Shown: positions 46,898 through 57,700 of the stretch, piece by piece
How positions within the stretch are numbered: the stretch's first letter is position 1
Layout: the number at the start of each line of letters is the position of its first letter
DNA from: Astragalus membranaceus
Taxonomy: Eukaryota > Streptophyta > Magnoliopsida > Fabales > Fabaceae
Assembly: GCA_039519185.1 (NCBI GenBank)
Contig: CM076854.1
Coordinates: 76,007,948-76,071,947, forward strand
DNA length: 64,000 bases
Direction: 5' to 3'
Position numbers and translations under genes: made by a program
Notes under the pieces: generated by a model
Seen by the model: the letters and a program-made list of their open reading frames with translations, nothing else
Databases searched by the model: none
What the model was told of the DNA's origin: nothing

Positions 46898-47857
46898 TGT
46901 CATACCCCAATTTTGTCCGGCTTAGGTCAAAACCCTAATTTTCCCAAAAATAAATAAATAAATAAGAGAAAAGAGCATCATACATTGCATTTAGGGTTAT
47001 AGAAGTCATTTCAGAGTTTCTAAAATCATTTCTGGAGTTGGAATGTACTTTTGGACAATTCAGAGTTTTTCAGTGCAAAAGGGTATTTTAGTCATTTCGC
47101 AAATACGGGATATTTTCTCAGAACAAGCAACTTAGCATGCATCCCAAGGTCTTAGAGGTCATTCCTAGGGGGAAAAGTCTTTTTTAAAGTGAAAATGTGC
47201 CTTGGGCAAAAAAAAAAAACTAGGGTTTTTAGGGTGAAAGGGCATTTTGGTCATTTCACGCTAAAAGCGGTTTTTTTCGTCCCAAATCACCGAAGCATCA
47301 CCAAAGGATTATTTGAGGAAGATTTGTGCTTAGTTGTGATTTTTTGTGCGCATAAATATTAAGTTTTCTAGCATAAAACTCAATTTTCGAACAAAAGGGC
47401 AAAATGGTCATTTTCGCTAGAGTGGGGCCCAAAATCAATTTTGGGAATGGTGTTGTCATGGAATTTTGGGCCCAATGATTGAATCCTAAGATGAGCCCAA
47501 AATAAATAAAAAAAGAATCTTCATTTTTCCTCAATAAGACAAAATGTACTATTTTGTGCAAGCTTGCATTTTTCCTTTTTCCTTCCCTCCTCTCCTCATG
47601 GTGCTGGGCGAACAGCCCCCTCTCCCATTTCCCTCTCCATTTGTGTTTCTTCAACACCCTCAATCCATGTGATGATGCATCTCCACCCTCCATTAAAATT
47701 TAAAGTCTAATCCTAGTGCACCTCTCAAAGCCAATGACTAAAATACCCTCTAACTTGGTGACCAAGTTCAAATTGATTTTATTTATTAATATTCAGCTGA
47801 ATGTTAATTGATTTAATTGGTTTGATTACCATTTTACCCCAAAGCTCACTCCCACCC

Positions 47858-47865
47858 TATAAATA
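47858..47865 (+). promoter_or_regulatory. TATA box of the D LTR promoter
   Basis: TATAAATA in CCACCCTATAAATACCC, followed about 30 bp later by a CA/CT-rich stretch typical of plant transcript starts. Confidence 0.7.
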
Positions 47866-48508
47866 CCCTTTCATTTTCCACACATCACAACTTCCTTGGC
47901 CTCATTCTCTCCTCCACCAAACCTAGCACACAACTCTCTCCCCTCTTTCCCTTGCCTTGGCCGTAGCCCCCTCTCCTCCTCCTCCCTCCATCTTTTTGTT
48001 TTCCATCACCCAAACATCACCAAATCACTTCAAATCCACTCCTCCTTCATAGATTTTCCTCCTTTCACCATCCATTTCATTTTCTCCTCATCAAGCACTT
48101 GGGTATTTGGGAATTTGTGTGGGGTTTCTTGGACCATTTCTTGAAGACTTTAGTTGATTTGGTTACTTGTTCTTCATTTCTTACTTCTACTAGTTCGGAT
48201 CCTAGGTGAATCTCTAAAACCCTTACATCATTTACAATACTTTGCATCAAAATTCATATTCTCTTCATCATTTTCGCATACTCATCATTTTCATCTTAAA
48301 ATGTAGTTTGTTGTTATTTTGTGTTGATCTTTGCATTTTAATGGAATAAACATGCGATTTTGTCTCCTATGTGGTTCGCATTTTCTTTGGGGTTTTAATT
48401 TATCTTGTTGTTCCTTTTTACTTGATGTTGATCAACCTTGTTATTAGTATTTAAATCCTTGTGTTAAATGTGACTTTTAGTCCATATTACTTGCAAATAC
48501 TTGTGTTG

Positions 48509-48936
48509 TTGATGATTTTGCAACTTGATTCTCACTTGTGCTTAAAGCATCATAATTTAAGTGAGAGGATTGCAAGACATGATTCAACCTCATCTTAGTT
48601 TACTACTCTTGTTTGTTGATGATTTTGCAACTTGATTCTCACTTGTGCTTGGAGCACCATAATTTAAGTGAGAGGATTGCAAAATATGATTCAACCTCAT
48701 CTTAGTTTACTACTCTTGTTTGTTGATGATTTTGCAATTTGATTCTCACTTGTGCTTGGAGCACCATAATTTAAATGAGAGGATTGCAAAATATGATTCA
48801 ACCTCATCTTAGTTTACTACTCTTGTTGGTTGATGATTTTGCAATTTGATTCTCACTTGTGTTTGGAGCACCATAATTTAAGTGAGAGGATTGCAAAATA
48901 TGATTCAACCTCATTTTAGTTTACTATTCTTGTTTA
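48509..48936 (+). repeat. Four 107-bp tandem repeats in the D LTR
   Basis: Units start TTGATGATTTTGCAA at 48509, 48616, 48723 and 48830, with few differences. Confidence 0.92.
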
Positions 48937-48939
48937 TTT

Positions 48940-49420
48940 ACTTTCTTGCCCCTTTAAATTCTTGCTATTTATTTTCTTGCCCTTTTATTTTCCAAGTCAT
49001 TTACTTTCTTGCACATTTATTTTCCAAGTCATTTACTTTCTTGCTCCTTTAATTTCTTGCACCTTTATTTTTCAAGTCATTTACTTTTCTTGCTATTTAT
49101 TTTCTTGCCCTTTTATTTTCCAAGTCATTTACTTCCTTGCACCTTTATTTTCCAAGTCATTTACTTTCTTGCTCCTTTAATTCCTTGCACCTTTATTTTT
49201 CAAGTCATTTACTTTTCTTGCTATTTAATTTCTTGCACCTTTATTTTCCAAGTTATTTACTTTCTTGCACTTTTATTTTCCAAGTCATTTACTTTCTTGC
49301 TCATTTACTTTCTTGCTCATTTACTTTCCTTGCTCTTTAACTTTCCAAGTCATTTAAATTACTTGCAATTTACTTTTCAAGCAATTTATTTTCTTGTCAT
49401 TCACAATTCCGCTATTTATG
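48940..49420 (+). repeat. Degenerate TTTACTTTCTTGC / TTTTCCAAGTCA repeats in the D LTR
   Basis: Irregular short units of about 30 bp. They generate long phenylalanine/leucine-rich open frames on + that are not genes. Confidence 0.85.
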
Positions 49421-50448
49421 ATTTTGCACTTTACCGCTTTCTTTTATTTCTCGCTATTTAACTTTATGTTTTCTTCTTTTATTTTCTTTTCTCCTCTCTT
49501 GTCCACAATGATCATGAGTGAGGAGACTTTACTAAAACATTCCTTCTTTCTAAAAACACTTTCTTTTAAGTTAATCAACTTTGAAAAATTAAATTGGTAT
49601 TCACTTAGGCTCTCCATGTGGACCGATACTCTTTTATTACGCGATACGACCCGTGCACTTGTGGGGCTATCAAGTTTTTGGTTTGTTTGTTTTCATGAAT
49701 AAAACGAAGTTTAGAGTCTATGTTCATTTCGCATTTTTTAAATAAATTAGGGTTTAGAGATTTGTGATGGGTTTGGTTGTGTAATCTTGTATTTACTTGA
49801 AATTAGGCTTTAATCTTGATCATAAAAATAACTTGTAAGTGCTTTCATTTGGTCATTTGTAGTCTTGCAAATGTGATATCCATCCTAGGTCTATAATTTG
49901 TTTTTAGTGTTGATGATTTGGTAAGACACTTATGCACTTGTGCATTGTACCAAGTGTCAAGGATTACCAAAAGGGATTCAACCTCGGACCTTATCATGTG
50001 TTGATACCTAGATTGATTTGAACTTTTCGCATCACCACTCTACGTACTCTTTCTTGCAAGTTATGTGGTTAGTGTTGATCTTGCATAGGCATGCCATTAA
50101 ATGTTGGAGACTAATTGTCATCCTTGTGCGCAAATGTTATAATTGGTAATGTGTATGCCTATGCTTGCATTGATGATTGATTTGCTTGCAATTTGTTAAA
50201 ATTCGCACTTTGGTTCTTGACTTGGAAATTGATTGAATTCTCTACTTCTTTTTCTTTTGGATGCCACGCCATCCCAACAAACTCTTTGTGATCAATATCA
50301 CCCTCAAACTCTCTTCCCCTTTCTTCAAATCAATTCTTTTCCAAAGCTTTTTCCAAAGCTCAACTTTTCTCAAGTTGTTTTCATAAGACAATCAAATTCT
50401 TTCTAAGATCAATAACAAACCTTTTTGAAAGCTCATAAGGAGTCAAGT

Positions 50449-50785
50449 CGGACGTACGGCCGGTGTTGACTAGCATCCTAAGATCGGAGTTGTACAACTC
50501 AAACATCTTGGGATACTTATGAGAATTAAAGCAAGTAATTAACAACTTCAACCCTATTTCAAAAATGAGTAAGGAATCAAGTCGGATGTACATCCGAGTT
50601 GGTTAGCGTCTTAGGGTTAGCGAGCTGTACAGTTCGTGCGAGCCTAAGATACTTGCTCAAATAAAAGCAACCAACCTCACAACCAATCTTTTACTCAAAT
50701 AATTCAAATCATTTTCAATAAGTAGGGGGCACGTCGTCTGTACGGGCGGGGATGTCTATGTTTTAGGGTTAGTGGACTGTACAGT
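50449..50785 (+). repeat. Three modules with GTAC-centred palindromes in D U5
   Basis: Each module has two palindromes: 50449-50462 (CGGACGTACGGCCG, one mismatch pair) and 50487-50500 (GAGTTGTACAACTC); 50582-50597 (TCGGATGTACATCCGA, perfect) and 50625-50632 (CTGTACAG); 50735-50748 (CGTCTGTACGGGCG, wobble pairs) and 50776-50785 (ACTGTACAGT). Confidence 0.7.
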
Positions 50786-50849
50786 TCAGACCCGAGAACC
50801 CCTGCAATAAAAGACACCAACACACCCAAAGTTTCTCAACCAAGGAGAA

Positions 50850-50908
50850 CTACGTAGCTTTGATTTCCTCATTGCATCTGAGGATACGTAGGAGCGGGCC
50901 ACGTCCCG
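50850..50908 (+). ncRNA. Candidate structured RNA element, D copy
   Basis: Outer stem CTACGTA (50850-50856) / TACGTAG (50885-50891); inner stem TCCTCA (50866-50871) / TGAGGA (50879-50884); 9-nt 5' bulge. The following hairpin is CGGG (50895) / CCCG (50905). Same fold as the C copies with different inner-stem bases. About 370 nt before the primer site. Confidence 0.6.
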
Positions 50909-51280
50909 TCAAGCACCCTTTTCAAAAAATACCAAAAAAAAATCTTTCTTTTCCCCGTCTTCTTTCCAAACGCTTTTCTCAAATAAAAAAAGAAAAAACG
51001 AAAAGAAATAGAACATCGTTTCAAATCAAACTTTGTCGAAACCACACATCAAATTAATGGTTCCCTTTCGGTAGAAAGGAGATGCGGGGTGCTTATATCT
51101 TCCCCGTGTCTAACCGACCCCCGAACCTACATCTCTTGATTTCGAAAAGACCACCCGCCTTGTATAAAAAGACGTTTTTTCAATGTTTTCGTCTAGAAAC
51201 TAAAATATTGATGGCGGCTTCATTTATCTTCCACGTTGTACATCGAGAAATCCCAACCGGATTTTTCGGGGTGCAACAGC

Positions 51281-51298
51281 TGGCGACTTCACTGGGGA
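51281..51298 (+). promoter_or_regulatory. Primer-binding site of element D (Ogre/Tat type)
   Basis: TGGCGACTTCACTGGGGA, 2 nt after the LTR end. Identical to the C site. Confidence 0.87.
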
Positions 51299-52415
51299 CT
51301 TTTTTTTTTTTTTTTTTGTTTTAAAAAAAAAAACGAAGGTCAAGCCTAATTAACTTGATGTGTGGTTTAAAATTGTTCGATTTAAGTGATTGTTCTATTT
51401 CCCTCTTTTCTTCTTCTTCTTTCTTTTTCTTTCTTCTTCCTCTTTCTTTACCAATTAGTGATTGAGCATTCTTTGCATTTTCAATGTGTTGCATTCATGT
51501 GCATTTGCCTCTTTTCTTCTTCTATGTTTGCTTCTTGTTTCTTCTACTCCTTTCTTTACTTATGTTCATGCATTCCTCCAATCCCCATGATCCCTTCTTC
51601 TTTGCTCCCTTTCTTCAAAGGTAAGCTCATGCATCATTTCCCCCCATCTTATTATGTCCCCTTCTTCTTCGCTCCCTTTCTTTGGTAAGTTCATGTATTC
51701 CCCCCTTTCTATCATGATCCCCTCTTCTTGGCTCCTTTTCTTGAGATAAGTGGAGCATCAGATGATTGTTAGTACCCTAGGTTGTTTTCTTGCTTGTATT
51801 GAAATGATATATGCAAAACCCTAGGGTAGATGATTTTCTTTGGCTGGACTGTTTCTGGATTTTCTTTGCAGGTGGGGGGGTATGTTTGGCATTGTGCTCC
51901 TACACACACGTTGCACTCCCTTTGTTTTATTTCTTGGTGAGACAGCCCTATACCCGGGCTAGAGTATATCTTAGGCTAGAACGAAGTCATTAGTGGTTGC
52001 TCACTGGACGTACGTCTTGTTGTGTGATTGCGAAGACTTCACCTAGAGTTTGGCTTTGTTTGATGACATCATCACTTGGACGTACGGCCTTGTGATCGGT
52101 GCTCTCAGATGAGGTCGTTGGCTCTAGGAACCTTATCTAGGGCCCTTTTAGTGCTATCCTTGAAGTGTGAACCCCTAAAAATAGCCTTAGATCCTGTCGC
52201 TAAGAAACCCTATAGGACACAAAGGAGCTGCATACCCCCGCATCCAAACTTTTTGAAAAATTCAAGTGAATATATTTTTCCAGAAACATGAAGTTCCGGC
52301 TTTTGAAAATCATATGTTGTAAATAATTTTCTTTCCATCATCCTCATTATGCATTCATGCATTCATTTCGCATGCATTCTCATCAGTGCCGGGGAATTGT
52401 AGGTACCAGTGAAAA
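51299..52415 (+). other. Leader between primer site and ORF1 (element D)
   Basis: Non-coding. A poly-T run (51301-51318), CT-rich DNA, a splice-acceptor-like TTTCTTTGCAGGTGGGG (acceptor AG at 51870-51871) also found in C, and an ATGCAT-rich stretch just before ORF1. Small open frames have no recognisable motif. Confidence 0.7.
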
Positions 52416-54392
52416 ATGGATCAGAATTTGAAAAGAACCCTCAAGTGGAATTTCAAGCAACAGGATGTCCAAAGTTTGGTTAAGCTCGGCAATCAGTTTC
52501 CCTCATGGCGAAAAGAGGCTTTTCAGAGTATGTATGGTAATCTCCTAGACTTGTTGGAGGTGAATGTCCAGACTGAGGCTCTCACTGCTTTGGCTCAGTA
52601 CTTTGATCCTGAATACCGTTGCTTCACTTTTCAAGATTATCAGTTGGTCCCAACCTTGGAAGAGTTTCAGAAGATTTTGGGCTTTCCTGCTGCAAGCTGC
52701 AAACCATATTCTTATGTGGAGAAATACTCCATAGCCAAAGCTTTAGCTGGTATTCTTCAAGTCAAAGAAGAAATCTTGGTCAAAAATGTGGAAGTCAAGG
52801 GTCAAAAGCAAGGTTTGACCAGAAAATTCTTAGAAGCTGAAGCTGATGTCCTACTCGCCAAGAAAGAATGGAAGACTCTCTCTGATGTACTCGCTCTTCT
52901 TATTTATGGAATTGTCCTGTTTCCGTGTGTGGAGAACTTTGTTGATGCCGCAGCTATTGATGTGTTCCTCGCATTCAAAAAGCGGGAACAAGATCCTACC
53001 TCTGTTATCCTAGCTGACATGTATTACTCTCTCGTTGATCGTCACTCTAAGGGAGGCGGAATGGTTATGTGTTGTATGCCAGTTCTGTACCGATGGTTTG
53101 CCTCGCATGTGTTCAGAGGGCACATTGAAGAAAAAGGGAAGAATGAGTGGAAGCAGTTCATTGCAAATCTCAAGGGAAGTGATATCCAATGGTGCACTCT
53201 GGCCCGCGATGTGTCAGAATTTATCTCTCAGCTTAGCGGTTTTCCAAATGTTCCTCTTGTTGGCACCAGAGGGTGTATCACTTACAACCCAGCTCTTGCA
53301 TTGAGGCAGTTGGGTTATTCGATGACAAGTCCACCTCCGGATGAGTCTCTGACTGGTTTTGTGCTGCATGGTAGAGGCTCTGAAAATTTGAGTTTGTTGA
53401 GAAGGATTGTCCGGGCTTGGGACAGACCAGTAAGGAAGGGGCGCGCTGAGTTGGGTCGCAGAGACACAAGTGTAGGCGAAGGCTATCTTCAGTGGGTCCA
53501 GCTCCGGGTGCAGACGGTTAAGCTCCCATTTAGAGTTGCTCCTCAGATTGAGGCTGAGATTCCTCCACCTGCTCCCGTCCTTAATGAGGAGGTTGAGGAA
53601 CTCAGAGCTGCCTTGTCCCAGTCCCAGCAAGAGAATCTAGAGTTGCGGGCCCAGTTGGAAAAGCTACTTCAAGAGAGGAAGAGCTTAGAGCAAGAGAATG
53701 AACACAAAGAGAAATGCCTTGTTGACTGTAAGGAGAAAATTGCTGCTAGTAATCAGAAACTTCTCGATGTGCAAGGTGGTCTCAAGAGTGCTACAAGCGA
53801 GATCAAAGCCCGAAACTTGGAAAGAGATAGAGCGCTTGGCGATGCCCGTGCGTGGAAGGCTCAGTTGAGTGCATCCAAAGACTTAGAAAGAAGCTTGAGG
53901 AGCCAACTGAGGGAGGCAAAAGCGCAACTGAGAGCCCTCACTGCTGATTATGAGAAAAGACTCCGGGATGGGATGCAAGCCAGGGATTTGTTGCAAGAGA
54001 GGCTTGAGGATTGCAAGGCAATGTTTCATGGAGAGCTCGGGAGGTCCACAACATTGGAGGACCACGTAAGGCACCAGAATGATTTACTAGAGAGGTTCAG
54101 GGCTGAGATGACCTATTTGATGGAAGAGCACCGAAGGTTGGATGATCATTGCCAGATCCTGCAAGAGAAGTATGCACGCTTGTCCAAGTTGTGTTATGGC
54201 GCTATTACAGGCCTTCCTAGGCGTTTGAGAGATGCTGAGTTTGCTGTGGACGTGCGCACCACTCCAGCGGAGATTCAGGGCTTCGTCGAGTATGTCAGGG
54301 GTTTGATTCAAGAGATGAGGGGTCGGGCAGATCGTCCTTCAACTTCAAGAAAGAGAAAGAGGAACCAATGCATGGACTTGGCTGTTGTTTGA
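52416..54392 (+). CDS. Ogre ORF1 protein (658 aa), function unknown
   Basis: Intact frame upstream of gag, as in other Ogre elements. The N-terminal half (about 1-340) is a globular plant-specific domain: LVKLGNQFPSWRKEAF, YGNLLDLLEV, LAQYFDPEYRCFTFQDY, LVPTLEEFQKILGF. It recalls domains of plant mobile-domain/DUF7745-type proteins found with retroelements; that assignment is from memory. The second half (about 385-610) is rich in E, K, Q and L with heptad-like spacing and should form a long coiled coil. The tail has SRKRKRN, a possible nuclear localisation signal. The start ATG follows a CCAGTGAAAA context with no nearby in-frame alternative. No enzyme motif seen. It could act in particle assembly, nuclear import or chromatin targeting; this is speculation. 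Confidence 0.88.
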   Translation: MDQNLKRTLKWNFKQQDVQSLVKLGNQFPSWRKEAFQSMYGNLLDLLEVNVQTEALTALAQYFDPEYRCFTFQDYQLVPTLEEFQKILGFPAASCKPYSYVEKYSIAKALAGILQVKEEILVKNVEVKGQKQGLTRKFLEAEADVLLAKKEWKTLSDVLALLIYGIVLFPCVENFVDAAAIDVFLAFKKREQDPTSVILADMYYSLVDRHSKGGGMVMCCMPVLYRWFASHVFRGHIEEKGKNEWKQFIANLKGSDIQWCTLARDVSEFISQLSGFPNVPLVGTRGCITYNPALALRQLGYSMTSPPPDESLTGFVLHGRGSENLSLLRRIVRAWDRPVRKGRAELGRRDTSVGEGYLQWVQLRVQTVKLPFRVAPQIEAEIPPPAPVLNEEVEELRAALSQSQQENLELRAQLEKLLQERKSLEQENEHKEKCLVDCKEKIAASNQKLLDVQGGLKSATSEIKARNLERDRALGDARAWKAQLSASKDLERSLRSQLREAKAQLRALTADYEKRLRDGMQARDLLQERLEDCKAMFHGELGRSTTLEDHVRHQNDLLERFRAEMTYLMEEHRRLDDHCQILQEKYARLSKLCYGAITGLPRRLRDAEFAVDVRTTPAEIQGFVEYVRGLIQEMRGRADRPSTSRKRKRNQCMDLAVV

Positions 54393-54719
54393 AATTCTAG
54401 TTATTGTAATTTCCTTTTAAGGCTTTAAGAACTCTCTATGATGTACTCTTGCCCTTTCATTATGAATTATATGTTTCAGTTCAGATAAATGTGTACGGTT
54501 CATTTCATATTCTCGATCCTTGTTGTTTGACAAAATGAAATACGCAATTTCCCTGGCACTACGTGAGAGGAACGCATCCGCATCTCATACACATACATGT
54601 ATATGCATTGCATTCATTTATGCATTCATTCTCGAACTCATGAAAATGTTTCGCGAACAGAAAAGAAAGGCACGCTGGTTCGTTTCCACCGCTACAACAC
54701 GCGCCTTCAAAAAAGATTA
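54393..54719 (+). other. Spacer between ORF1 and gag (element D)
   Basis: Mostly non-coding, with an ATGCAT-rich stretch (54590-54630) like the leader. The gag frame is open from 54597, so translation could start upstream of 54720 and add up to 41 residues. Confidence 0.6.
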
Positions 54720-57700
54720 ATGGCGAGTATTCCAGAGGATCTACAGTTCGAGAATGAGAATCATGGGAATCCGGGAGACCCAGTTATAACGATGCTCAAC
54801 CCTGAGCAGCTGGCTCAGGAGAATCAGGTTTTGAGAGATAAGGTGGGCGCTATGGAGGCCCAGATGGCTGAGGTAATGAATATGCTGCAAACTCTGAGAA
54901 GTGGGGCCGCTGCTGGGGCCGCTGCTGGGGCCGCCGCAGTCGTAAATCCAGAAGGGGTCGTTACCTTTGTTTCTCCTCCTACATCAGCTGAAGCTATAGC
55001 TGTTCATCCTCCTCCCAGGCCAGAAGTTGGTGGTTCTCCGGGGACAAGCGGTCAGAGACAACCAAATGCACAAATATATCCATGGGGGATGCCCATAAAT
55101 TATACACCATCCACTGCTGAAGCCATTCCTGTGGTGACAAGTCAGCCTGCTGTGGTTACTTTCAATGGAACTGCGGGTGTGCCAATTCACATCCCTGGTC
55201 CCGGTATGATTCCTCCAAGAAGTTCTCCTACTCCTGCTCCGGAGGTTGGTGTGAATCCTCCAAATGCTGCTTATCAAATGGGAAACCCCGCTCAATATGG
55301 GGGTTATTATTTCAGTCCAGGGAGCTATCCTCAGGGCCAGATGGTTGAAAGTTCACAACCAAGAGACAGATATCACTTGCTAGAAGAACGGTTGAGAGCA
55401 ATGGAAGGGTCAGGTACAAGGGCTAAGGATGCACAGGACCTGTGTCTTGTCCCAGGTGTTGTTATACCTCCCAAATTCAAGGCGCCAGATTTTGACAAAT
55501 ACCGCGGCACTGGCTGTCCCTCCAGCCATCTAACGATGTATGTCAGAAAGATGGCAGCTTATGCCCATGATGACAAGGTGCTGATCCATTTCTTTCAGAA
55601 CAGTCTGACCGGAGCGTCTCTAGACTGGTATATGCAACTGCAATCCTCCGACATTCATAGTTGGAAGGATCTCTCAGAGGCATTTCTTAAACAGTATCAG
55701 TACAACATGGATCTGGCACCTGACAGATCTCAACTGCAACTCATGAGCAAGGGTGACAGGGAATCATTTAAAGAATATGCCCAGAAGTGGAGAAGTGTAG
55801 CAGCCCAAGTGAAGCCACCATTGACGGAAAAGGAAATGGTGTATATGTTCATGGAAACTCTCCCAGGAATATACTATGATCGATTGGTGGGTAGTGTCTC
55901 TTCTAGTTTCTCTGATATGGTGATCATTGGGGAACGTCTGGAACATGGATTGCGTAGTGGGAAAATTGCCGGAGGTTTTGGCAATTCTGGTGGGCAGAAG
56001 AAACCTTTTTCAAATTTCCCTAAGAAGAAAGAGGGGGAGACAAATGTCATTACAGCAGGGGGAGGTCCTTCCTTCAACGCTCCACCGCAGAAAGTTCCGT
56101 TCTCTGTTCCAGCTCAGCCGCCGCAGAATAATCCAGGTCACAGGACTCAGAATCACCAAGAAAGGAAACGTACCAATTTTGATCCAATTCCCATCACTTA
56201 TACTGAGCTGTTTAATCATCTCATTACAAAGAATCTAGTCCAGACTCGCCCTATGAGGCCTGTGCAACCACCCTTCCCCAGAGGATATAATGCTGACGCC
56301 ACATGTATTTTCCATAATGGAGGGGTCGGTCACACGGTGGAAGATTGCTATGCGTTCAAGTTTATAGTTCAAGACCTAATTGATGCCAATTGGCTATCTT
56401 TTAAACCGAACAATCCGAGCACGACAACTAATCCCTTGCCAGGTCATGGGGCACCGTCTGCCAATGCTATAGAAGATTCTGGGAGCCAGATCATGATAAA
56501 GAACGTTGAGAGCATCAAGACTCCTTTGGAAGACATACATGCTGAGTTATGTCGCTGTGGGGTAATTCAGAAAGGTTGTGTGTGTGCTGACCCTGCGTGT
56601 GCAGGTACTTGTGAGGATTTTAAGTCTGTTTTGCAAGATTTGATGGACCGTTATGTGGTTCGGTTGGAAGTAGTTGAGAAAGAAGAAGGTGTGCTAATGC
56701 TGCAGTTCAATGATGGCAAAGAGGCCAGAAAGCCAATTGAGATACTATATAATTCGAAACCGGTCCAAGCCAAACCGCAGCCATTGGTTATTGAAATCCC
56801 AGCTCCATTTCCTTATGAGAAAGACAGCGCCGTACCGTGGAAGTACAACACCTTACCTTCAATAGGGGTTTCTCCAAGCACCGCCGTTACAAATATAACT
56901 GGGTCAAGCGGGATGACAAGGAGCGGTCGGATGTATGCTCCTGAGTTTGGTCCAATTGAGTCCTCCAAGGAAGCCGGAGATAGAGCCCGTAAGGGTAAAG
57001 AAAAGGAGGCAGAGAATGTTCAGAAGAAGAAAGGGGCAGAGCCTGAAACAGATGAGTTTCTCAAGATTGTGAGACAGAGCGATTATAAAGTGGTCGATCA
57101 GATGAACCAAACTCCGGCCAAGATTTCGATGCTGTCTTTGTTAATGAGTTCAGAAGCGCATAGAACTGCTCTCATGAAAGTGCTGAATGAAGCACATGTT
57201 GCTCAGAATATCTCTGTTGGCCAATTTGATGAAGTAGTTGGGAATATTGTAGCTGCCAACCATCTGACCTTCACTGATGAAGAACTTCCCCCAGAGGGAA
57301 AGAAACACAATCAAGCTTTGCACATCTCAGTCAAATGCGGAGATTTCGTGTTGGCGCGGGTATTAATTGACAACGGTTCTTCTTTGAATGTGATGCCCCA
57401 GTCAACTGTAAGCAAACTGGATGTTGATTGTTCCTTTATGAAGCCAAGCTCAACTCTGGTGAGAGCGTTCGATGGGTCAAAGAAAGAAGTGATAGGGGAG
57501 ATGGAATTCCCCATTCAAATAGGACCAGAAACTTTTTATATCAATTTCCAAGTCATGGACATATCCTCCTCATACAGTTGTTTACTCGGGAGGCCATGGA
57601 TCCATATGGCTGGGGCTATTCCTTCATCTCTACACCAGAGGGTTAAGTTCGTGGTTAATGACAAAATTGTGGTGGTGTATGGAGAAGAAGAGATGCTAGT

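Larger units (their letters stand above)
46898..51278 (+). repeat. Element D 5' LTR (4381 bp)
   Basis: TGTCATACCCCAATTTTGTC ... GGGGTGCAACA. A clear TATA box at 47858 predicts about 1 kb of U3 and 3.4 kb of R-U5. Contains 107-bp tandem repeats, a CTTGC/CCAAGTCA-rich stretch, GTAC palindromes and one double hairpin. Open frames inside it are low-complexity. Confidence 0.9.

Noticed and set aside
47298..47693. 131-codon minus-strand frame
   Set aside because: Antisense to the D LTR promoter region, with no recognisable motif.
48962..49461. Phe/Leu-rich open frames that look like membrane proteins
   Set aside because: Translations of low-complexity TTTACTTTCTTGC repeats in the D LTR.
53214..53630. 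138-codon minus-strand frame within ORF1 of D
   Set aside because: Shadow of the intact + strand ORF1.
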